A stretch of 16,836 nt of DNA from contig CAIPGD010000428.1 in the NCBI GenBank assembly GCA_903864485.1, positions 1 through 16,836 on the forward strand, read 5' to 3'. The notes under the pieces are model-generated. The model was not told the origin of the DNA and did not search any database. It saw only the letters and a program-made list of their open reading frames with translations. Position 1 is the first letter of the stretch; the number at the start of each line of letters is the position of its first letter. Both the position numbers and the translations under genes were made by a program. This document shows positions 7,660 through 13,411 of this stretch, one piece after another. The stretch comes from an uncultured bacterium. GTDB lineage: Bacteria > Pseudomonadota > Gammaproteobacteria > Burkholderiales > Burkholderiaceae_E.

Positions 7660-9089
7660 AGTCGCCAGACGCGCGCGCCAAGGCGCGTCAATTCGGTGGC
7701 GGGGAAGGCGGACTTGATATCGATAAAAACGCCACCCGGATAGAGCTTTTGGGCAATTTGTTCAATCGGAAGCTGGGTTAATGCCCGGTGGGCAACGGCG
7801 GCGACAATCGCATTGGAGCGCGGGAGCTGGTCCCAGGATTTGAGCGTGATGCCGTATTCCCTTAACGCCTCGGCCGGATCGGCAACCGGATCATGCACAT
7901 GGACCTGGGCGCCATAGCTTCGTAACTCGCTGACAACGTCGAAGACCCTCGAGTTACGCAGGTCGGCGACGTCTTCCTTGAAGGTGAGGCCCAGAATCGT
8001 GACAGGAGCTCCCGCGACCGGCAGCCCTGCCTTGGTGATTTCTTTGACGGTTTGTTCAGCGACGTATTTGCCCATCCCATCATTGATTCGTCGTCCTGCG
8101 AGGATGACTTGGGGGTGGTAGCCGAGTTTTTCGGCTTTGTGGGTCAGGTAATACGGATCGACTCCGATGCAGTGTCCGCCGACCAGGCCAGGACGAAAGG
8201 GCAGGAAATTCCACTTGGTGCCGGCCGCTTCAAGCACCTCGTGGGTGTCTAGCCCCATGCGGTGAAAGATCAGGGACAACTCGTTCATGAGGGCGATGTT
8301 GAGGTCGCGCTGAGTGTTCTCAATCACTTTGGAGGCCTCTGCGACCGCGATACTGCTGGCCCTGAAGACGCCCGCTTCAACGATCTGCTCATAGGTCTGG
8401 GCGATCAGTTCAAGCGCTTCGGGCGTGTCTCCTGAGACCACTTTGCAGACCGTACTGAGCGTGTGTTTGCGGTCACCAGGGTTGATACGCTCGGGGGAGT
8501 AACCCACATGGAAGTCCTGTTTCCAGCGTAATCCGGATTCAGCTTCAAGGATGGGAATGCAGATTTCTTCGGTGGCGCCCGGGTAAACCGTGGATTCGTA
8601 GATGACGACGGCGCCCTTTCGGAGGGTGCGGGCGACCGTGCGCGTCGCGTCGATCAGTGGGCCAAAGTCGGGTTGATGTGCTTCATTGACGGGGGTTGGG
8701 ACGCAGACAAAGATCATCTCGCAATCGCTGAGCGATTCGGGATTGCCGGTAAATTGAAGGCGCTGAGCGCTCAGGAGTTGGCTCGGTTCGATCTCTCCCG
8801 CAGGATCGTGACCAGACTGCAAGCGGTCGATATGCCCGGCAGATGCATCGTGCCCGGTGGTTTGGAAGCGTCGCCCGAAAGCGACGGCCAGAGGCAGGCC
8901 GACATACCCTAAACCGACCACCCCGATGCGCAGTGTGTGTAGACGAACCCGTGATAACGCGGGCAGTGCGCTGGGCTCAGGTTCGGCGCTGCGCACCGGC
9001 TGGGGTGCGTGCGCTGGCGGAGCGAGTTCGGCGAGCGGATTTGGGGCAAGCTCAACGATCGACCGATGGTTACTGGATGTCAGGCGCAT
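7656..9089 (-). CDS. tviB: UDP-N-acetylhexosamine 6-dehydrogenase (TviB/WbpO type)
   Basis: An NAD-dependent dehydrogenase that oxidises C6 of UDP-GlcNAc or a close relative twice, giving a UDP-HexNAc uronic acid for the EPS. The Rossmann loop is RIGVVGLGYVGLPLAVAFG, followed by FVCVPTPVN, YESTVYPGATEE, GYSPERINPGD, NTQRDLNIALMNE and the active-site segment GLVGGHCIGVDPYYLTHKAE with its catalytic Cys. The C-terminal domain has ILGLTFKEDVADLRNSR. These segments fit TviB better than plain UDP-glucose dehydrogenases. The start is uncertain: GTG 9146 (496 residues), ATG 9089 (477, preceded by GGGG at a 6-base spacing) and GTG 8996 are all in frame. Even from ATG 9089 the Rossmann strand begins some 50 residues in, after an unusual Pro/Ala/Glu-rich stretch. 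It is the first gene of the EPS series. Confidence 0.93.
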   Translation of the reverse strand: MRLTSSNHRSIVELAPNPLAELAPPAHAPQPVRSAEPEPSALPALSRVRLHTLRIGVVGLGYVGLPLAVAFGRRFQTTGHDASAGHIDRLQSGHDPAGEIEPSQLLSAQRLQFTGNPESLSDCEMIFVCVPTPVNEAHQPDFGPLIDATRTVARTLRKGAVVIYESTVYPGATEEICIPILEAESGLRWKQDFHVGYSPERINPGDRKHTLSTVCKVVSGDTPEALELIAQTYEQIVEAGVFRASSIAVAEASKVIENTQRDLNIALMNELSLIFHRMGLDTHEVLEAAGTKWNFLPFRPGLVGGHCIGVDPYYLTHKAEKLGYHPQVILAGRRINDGMGKYVAEQTVKEITKAGLPVAGAPVTILGLTFKEDVADLRNSRVFDVVSELRSYGAQVHVHDPVADPAEALREYGITLKSWDQLPRSNAIVAAVAHRALTQLPIEQIAQKLYPGGVFIDIKSAFPATELTRLGARVWRL

Positions 9090-9192
9090 GAGAAACCCCA
9101 GAAAGGTGGCCCAAGCGGATTTCTTGGGCGCCTCGAACCTTCGCACCCCTGACCCGAGGCTTAAGTGCTCGGTTGCACGCAGAGCGCTCGAA

Positions 9193-10230
9193 TCAACCGT
9201 TGGGTGTAAGTTCTTCGAGGGGCCAACGCGGACGGACGCGCTGGTCCGGGTTTGATAGCCCAGAGCTCAGGCGCAGTGCGCCGGCGAAGGCGATCATGGC
9301 GCCGTTATCGGTACAGAGTTCGGGTTCGGGAAAACAAACGCGGACGCCCAGTTTGGCTTGGGCACGCGCGAACTGTTCGCGCAGCAGGCGATTCGCGCTG
9401 ACCCCGCCGGCGACCACCAAGGTGCGGTGTCCGGTTGTTTTGAGTGCGCTTAATGACTTGGCCACCAGGACTTCGACAATGGCTGCTTGAACGGCCGCGG
9501 CGAGATCGGCTCGAAATTGGGGATCTGGTGCGCTGTTAGGGGCTTCGTCGGGTTGGGCGCGTTGCACCTGTGTCGCGACCGCTGTTTTGAGTCCGCTGAA
9601 TGAAAACTCGAGATTGCCAGACCGGAGCATGGGGCGGGGCAAAGCGAATCGCCTTGGGTCGCCGGTGTCGGCGAGGCGGGCGATTGCGGGGCCACCCGGG
9701 TAGCCCAGGCCCAGCAATTTGGCGGATTTATCAAACGCTTCCCCGGCCGCATCGTCGAGGGTATCGCCAAGCAGTCGATAGCGGCCAATGGCGGTGACTT
9801 CGAGCAATTGCGTGTGTCCGCCAGAAACCAGCAAGGCCACGAATGGAAAATCGGGCGGGTCGCTAGACAGCAGAGGACTGAGCAGGTGGCCTTCGAGGTG
9901 ATGGATGCCGATTGCTGGGACCTCAAGTGCCCAGGCAGCCGCAGTGGCGACTGAGGCCCCAACCAGAAGCGCGCCGATCAGACCCGGCCCCGCCGTGTAG
10001 GCAATTGCGTCCAGATCTGCGCGGCTTGCGCTCGCTTCACGAAGGACTTGGTCGGTGAGTGGCAAGACCCGGCGGATGTGGTCCCGCGAGGCGAGCTCCG
10101 GCACAACGCCCCCGTATTGCTCATGCATGGCGACCTGAGAATGCAGTGCTTGTGCGCGCAGACCCCTAACCGTGTCATAGAGTGCAACACCGGTTTCGTC
10201 GCACGAAGATTCGATCCCGAGTACGAGCAT
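9193..10230 (-). CDS. tsaD: tRNA N6-adenosine threonylcarbamoyltransferase TsaD
   Basis: The 345-residue product transfers the threonylcarbamoyl group from threonylcarbamoyl-AMP to A37 of ANN-decoding tRNAs, working with TsaB and TsaE. Family marks in order are LGIESSCDETGVALYD at the N-terminus, HEQYGGVVPELASRDHIR, AYTAGPGLIGALLVG, the metal-binding GIHHLEGHLLSPLL, LLVSGGHTQLLEV, LDDAAGEAFDKSAKLLGLGY and SFSGLKTAV. An upstream in-frame ATG at 10263 would add 11 residues and overlap the divergent gene; ATG 10230 gives the standard N-terminus and is used here. The gene reads towards the EPS operon on the same strand and ends 46 to 103 bases before it, with no convincing terminator between. It diverges from ybiB across 21 bases. 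Confidence 0.97.
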   Translation of the reverse strand: MLVLGIESSCDETGVALYDTVRGLRAQALHSQVAMHEQYGGVVPELASRDHIRRVLPLTDQVLREASASRADLDAIAYTAGPGLIGALLVGASVATAAAWALEVPAIGIHHLEGHLLSPLLSSDPPDFPFVALLVSGGHTQLLEVTAIGRYRLLGDTLDDAAGEAFDKSAKLLGLGYPGGPAIARLADTGDPRRFALPRPMLRSGNLEFSFSGLKTAVATQVQRAQPDEAPNSAPDPQFRADLAAAVQAAIVEVLVAKSLSALKTTGHRTLVVAGGVSANRLLREQFARAQAKLGVRVCFPEPELCTDNGAMIAFAGALRLSSGLSNPDQRVRPRWPLEELTPNG

Positions 10231-10251
10231 GATCTGAGTAGGATACCGCGC

Positions 10252-11202
10252 ATGAATCTTCAACCGCTGCTGAAACGGATCGGACGCGGCGCCTCAGGGG
10301 CCCGAAGCCTCGAGCGCCACGAGGCTGCCCAGCTTTTTTCCTGGCTTTTCGACGGGCTGTTGGACCCAGCGCAGGTCGGTGCCGTCTTGATCGCGCTGCG
10401 CATGAAGGGCGAATCGGTTGAAGAACTGGTTGGCGCCCTCGATGCGCTGCAGGGCCGGCAAGAGCGGATTAGCGTGGAGGCGGGGCGACCTGTGGTTTCG
10501 ATCCCAACCTATAACGGGGCTCGCAATGCACCCAATCTGGTGCCGCTCCTGGCCTGCTTGCTGGCGCGCGAAGGGATTCAGGTGATCCTGCATGGCGTGC
10601 GCCACGATCCTGGCCGCACGGCCAGCGCTGAAATCTGGTCTGCGTTGGGGCGGCATCCGTGCGAGTCAATCGGGCAGGCTGAAGCGAGTCTCCAGCGGGG
10701 CGAACCAGCCTTGGTGCCGATCGATATTCTGGCGCCGCCGCTTGCGCGAATGTTGGGATTTCGAACCCTACTTGGGTTGCGTAATACGGGCCATACCATT
10801 GCCAAACTCTTCAATCCGACGGCGCTGCCGGCTTGCCTGCGTTTGTCGGCCTACACCCACCCAGAGTTCGACCGTCTTCAACGTGCGGCGTTGGAGCGGT
10901 TGGAGGCCCATGCGATGGTCATGCGCGCTACCGAGGGTGAGGTGGTGGCCAATGTTCGGCGGCCCTCGAGGATTGACTGGCTCACCGGCGGTCGCTGGCA
11001 GACGGTCTTGGAAGGCCAGTCCGTCGCGGCGGGGGGCGAACCGATCTGGCCCGAGCGGGATGCGCATTCGACGGCGGTCTGGATCGCAGCGGTACTTGCA
11101 GGTGTCAATCCCGTTCCGGACATCATTGCGGCTCAAGTCCAGGCGGTGGCAAATGCTGCCCGGACATCGATGTCGATTTCATCGGGAGCGTCTGCGAGAT
11201 GA
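10252..11202 (+). CDS. ybiB: YbiB, TrpD2-family (glycosyltransferase family 3) DNA-binding protein
   Basis: A 316-residue protein with the two-domain fold of anthranilate phosphoribosyltransferase. The helical N-terminal domain includes GLLDPAQVGAVLIALRMKGE and ALDALQGR. The glycine-rich PRPP loop of TrpD (GTGGD) is replaced by VVSIPTYNGARNAPNLVPLL, the signature of YbiB proteins, followed by ILHGVRHDPGRTASAEIW and RTLLGLRNTGHTIAKLFNP. E. coli YbiB is known as a nucleic-acid-binding, LexA-controlled protein without TrpD activity. I started at ATG 10252, with AGGA at 10240-10243 eight bases upstream; longer in-frame starts would run through tsaD. It overlaps the following oxidoreductase gene by four bases (ATGA, 11199-11202), so the two are co-translated. 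Any shared function is unknown. Confidence 0.92.
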   Translation: MNLQPLLKRIGRGASGARSLERHEAAQLFSWLFDGLLDPAQVGAVLIALRMKGESVEELVGALDALQGRQERISVEAGRPVVSIPTYNGARNAPNLVPLLACLLAREGIQVILHGVRHDPGRTASAEIWSALGRHPCESIGQAEASLQRGEPALVPIDILAPPLARMLGFRTLLGLRNTGHTIAKLFNPTALPACLRLSAYTHPEFDRLQRAALERLEAHAMVMRATEGEVVANVRRPSRIDWLTGGRWQTVLEGQSVAAGGEPIWPERDAHSTAVWIAAVLAGVNPVPDIIAAQVQAVANAARTSMSISSGASAR

Positions 11203-12473
11203 CGCGAACGATCAAGGGTCCGGGTTCTTTTGATGTAGCGATTGTCGGTGCCGGCGCTGCAGGAATGTACTGTGCCGCTCAGGCGGGCGGGCGCGGTGCC
11301 CGGGTCGTCCTGATCGATCATGCCCCTCGATTGGCCGAAAAGATCCGTATTTCGGGTGGTGGTCGTTGCAACTTTACGAACCTTGAGGGCGATCAGATTG
11401 ATCGTTACCTGGGTGACGACCCGCTGTTTGCGCGATTTGCCTTGCGCGAACATCCGCCCGCCGAGTTTGTCGACTTGGTTCGCCGGTATCGGATCGGTTT
11501 TCATGAGAAGCACCGCGGCCAATTGTTTTGTGACACATCCGCTGAGGAGATCATTGCGATGCTGGTCGCCGAGTGCGACCGAGCCGGTGTCGAATGGCGG
11601 AGGCCGGTTGCGGTTCGGTCCGTTGCGCGATCCGGGCAGGGGTTTCAACTCCAGACCGACGCGGGTTCGATCGATGCCAGGCGACTGGTCGTGGCCACTG
11701 GCGGGCTGCCTGTGCCCAAGATTGGTGCCACGGATTGGGGGCTAATATTGGCGAAACAATTCGGGTTGATCGTCGTTGAACCCCGCCCCGCGCTGGTTCC
11801 ATTGACATTTACGGCCCAGGACTGGACCGCATTCGTGCCGTTGGCTGGCATTTCGCTCGAGGTGGGTATTCAGGTTCAACCACAGTCGGTCGACCCGGTG
11901 GCTTCGGGTCGACGGACCAAACCAGTTCGTTTTGTCGAGGACCTACTCTTCACGCATCGTGGATTGAGTGGTCCTGCCGTGCTGCAGACGTCCAGTTTTT
12001 GGCGCCCGGGTGATGCGTTGCAGGTCAATCTGCTGCCGGGTCAGGAATTGGCGAAGGATTTGGTTCAACTGAAGTCCGGTGGACGCAAAGCCTTGTCGAC
12101 CATTTTGGCGGAGCGCTTGCCACGGCGACTGGCCCAGGATGGATTCGAGCCGCTCACTGGTCACCCTGCGGCGTTGGGTTCGAGCCGAATTGCTGACTTT
12201 CCAGATCGGGTGTTGGAGGATCTTTCGGGGCGAATCCAGTCCTGGACGATGACGCCATCCGGGTCCGAGGGGTGGCGCAAGGCCGAGGTCATGCGAGGCG
12301 GGGTCTCCACCCGAGAATTGGACCCGCGAACGATGGAGAGCCGTCGGATCCCGGGCCTGCACTTCATTGGAGAAGTGGTCGACATCACGGGTTGGCTGGG
12401 CGGGTACAACTTTCAGTGGGCATGGTCCTCCGCAACGGTTTGTGCCAGGGCCATGACGGAGTTGGGGGACTGA
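11199..12473 (+). CDS. YhiN/HI0933-family NAD(P)/FAD-dependent oxidoreductase (BaiN/RdsA family)
   Basis: A 424-residue flavoprotein with the N-terminal FAD dinucleotide-binding motif VAIVGAGAAGMYCAAQAGG, the family signature RISGGGRCNFTN, a second nucleotide-contacting stretch LVVATGGLPVPKIGATDWG, the middle segment FTHRGLSGPAVLQTSS, and the C-terminal FAD loop FIGEVVDITGWLGGYNFQWA. The closing ITGWLGGYN-FQ-AW block is diagnostic of the HI0933/YhiN group. Physiological substrates of most members are unknown; BaiN of gut bacteria was linked to bile-acid dehydroxylation, which need not apply here. Length matches the family (about 390-430). The ATG overlaps the ybiB stop, and GGAG about ten bases upstream can serve as ribosome binding site. 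No terminator with a T-run follows. Confidence 0.93.
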   Translation: MTRTIKGPGSFDVAIVGAGAAGMYCAAQAGGRGARVVLIDHAPRLAEKIRISGGGRCNFTNLEGDQIDRYLGDDPLFARFALREHPPAEFVDLVRRYRIGFHEKHRGQLFCDTSAEEIIAMLVAECDRAGVEWRRPVAVRSVARSGQGFQLQTDAGSIDARRLVVATGGLPVPKIGATDWGLILAKQFGLIVVEPRPALVPLTFTAQDWTAFVPLAGISLEVGIQVQPQSVDPVASGRRTKPVRFVEDLLFTHRGLSGPAVLQTSSFWRPGDALQVNLLPGQELAKDLVQLKSGGRKALSTILAERLPRRLAQDGFEPLTGHPAALGSSRIADFPDRVLEDLSGRIQSWTMTPSGSEGWRKAEVMRGGVSTRELDPRTMESRRIPGLHFIGEVVDITGWLGGYNFQWAWSSATVCARAMTELGD

Positions 12474-12507
12474 AAATTGCTATCCCAGTGCACTGCCAAA
12501 TGAGGCC

Positions 12508-12537
12508 TTGACCGTATCCAGACCACTCCCGGACACT
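12508..12537 (+). promoter_or_regulatory. possible promoter of the cyclase gene
   Basis: TTGACC (12508-12513) is a good -35 match; GACACT (12532-12537), 18 bases on, is a poor -10 with three of six consensus bases. It lies in the 72-base gap between yhiN and the cyclase gene. The predicted mRNA start would fall within a few bases of the ATG at 12546, and no Shine-Dalgarno sequence precedes that ATG. Weak evidence. Confidence 0.25.
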
Positions 12538-12545
12538 GCCGACCC

Positions 12546-13283
12546 ATGGAGCCAAGGCAGATCATTTCGACCCCCGCCATGCCCACTCGGGTTGCGCCCA
12601 GCGAGGCGCGGGAGTTGACGATTCTTTTCGCCGACATTCGCGGCTTTTCCCGAATCGCAGAACAGCTCGACCCGCTAGCCCTGCATTGGTATGTCCATCG
12701 TTTTCTCACCGAGATGACCGAGGTGATCCTTCGGTTTCGCGGTACCGTGGATAAGTACATTGGAGATTCGGTCATGGCGTATTGGGGTGCGCCGAAGTTT
12801 GATCCTGAGCAGGAGGATCAGGCGCTCTACGCGGCCTTCGCCATGGTTGCTGCCGCGCGGGCGCTTGACGGCGAGTTCAAGGTGGCCGGGCATCCCCGAC
12901 TCGAGGTCAGTGTTGGCGTCAACACCGGGATGGTTCAGATTGGACACCTCGGCCCGAATGAAAGTGGGGTGCCGACAGTCATCGGTGATGCGGTTAATCT
13001 GGCCGCGCGCTTCCAGTCCATGGCCCATGCCTTGGATGTGGTGATTCTCGCGGGAGCTCGAACCGCCAAGGGTGCCCGCTCGATCCAGTGCCGTTGCCTG
13101 GGTGAAGTGGCGATCCGAGGTCGTCAATCGAGTGCCTTGGTCTACGAGCCACTAGGGCCCGTCGCGGCCGTTTCGGTAAGATCTAAGGACTTTTACCCTT
13201 GTTCTTACCCTGAGAATCGATTTGATGAGCTCCGAAGCCCCCTTCCGAACCTGGATGTGCCTGATTTGCGGCTGGATTTATGA
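12546..13283 (+). CDS. stand-alone class III adenylate/guanylate cyclase domain protein
   Basis: A 245-residue soluble protein made almost only of a cyclase homology domain (about residues 22-203), with no membrane, GAF, PAS or receiver domain. Metal-binding aspartates are Asp30 in LFADIRGFS and Asp74 in KYIGDSVMAYWG. Lys70, and Thr144 in VPTVIGDAVNLAAR, occupy the purine-selecting positions; Asn151 and Arg155 are the transition-state residues. A Lys/Thr pair is the pattern of class IIIb adenylate cyclases, so ATP to cAMP is the likely reaction. All catalytic residues are present. The start at 12546 lacks a ribosome binding site; ATG 12579 is an alternative that keeps the domain intact. The last 40 residues are not part of the fold and read through the rubredoxin leader and its first 59 bases, suggesting a lost stop codon. 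Confidence 0.88.
   Translation: MEPRQIISTPAMPTRVAPSEARELTILFADIRGFSRIAEQLDPLALHWYVHRFLTEMTEVILRFRGTVDKYIGDSVMAYWGAPKFDPEQEDQALYAAFAMVAAARALDGEFKVAGHPRLEVSVGVNTGMVQIGHLGPNESGVPTVIGDAVNLAARFQSMAHALDVVILAGARTAKGARSIQCRCLGEVAIRGRQSSALVYEPLGPVAAVSVRSKDFYPCSYPENRFDELRSPLPNLDVPDLRLDL
13175..13209 (+). promoter_or_regulatory. inverted repeat with nested stem and direct repeats upstream of the rubredoxin gene
   Basis: GGTAAGA (13175-13181) pairs perfectly with TCTTACC (13203-13209). Nested inside, AAGG (13185-13188) pairs with CCTT (13197-13200). The right side also contains a direct repeat, TTTTACCCT (13191-13199) and TCTTACCCT (13203-13211), spaced 12 bases. TAAGAT at 13177-13182 could be a -10 element, giving a leader of about 36 bases, but no good -35 accompanies it. 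The segment lies within the cyclase tail and ends 15 bases before the rubredoxin ATG. It could be an operator or leader hairpin; function is a guess. Confidence 0.4.
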
Positions 13284-13407
13284 TGAAGCTGCGGGCTTGC
13301 CCGACGATGGGATTGCCCCGGGGACGCGGTGGGAGGATGTGCCGATCGCATGGACCTGTCCGGAGTGCGGGGCACAGAAAGCCGATTTCGAGTTGGTCGA
13401 AATCTGA
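13225..13407 (+). CDS. rubredoxin
   Basis: A 60-residue one-electron carrier with a single iron bound by four cysteines: Cys12 and Cys15 in MCLICGWIYDEA, and Cys45 and Cys48 in WTCPECGAQKADFELV. The middle segment DDGIAPGTRWEDVP is standard for the family and the length is typical. The start is ATG 13225, just after an in-frame TTG. The only purine-rich stretch upstream (TGAGAA) is distant, so initiation may rely on coupling with the overlapping cyclase frame. Rubredoxin genes near yqgE-ruvX-pyrR-pyrB are, as I recall, common in betaproteobacteria; here the photolyase gene is wedged between. The photolyase stop lies four bases beyond its own stop, on the other strand. The electron partner is unknown. 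Confidence 0.97.
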   Translation: MSSEAPFRTWMCLICGWIYDEAAGLPDDGIAPGTRWEDVPIAWTCPECGAQKADFELVEI

Positions 13408-13411
13408 CGGA

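Noticed and set aside
9155..9175. Stem CCGAG/CTCGG with 9-base loop between tsaD and the dehydrogenase, as a terminator
   Set aside because: Only five pairs, a large loop and no following T-run on the minus strand.
10592..11233. 213-codon plus-strand frame overlapping ybiB
   Set aside because: Same strand, different frame, Trp/Arg/Ser-rich composition, no conserved motif; ybiB is well supported across the same bases.
12486..12495. Perfect palindrome CAGTGCACTG in the yhiN-cyclase gap, as an operator
   Set aside because: Ten bases alone are not unusual and no second copy or matching known operator is seen.
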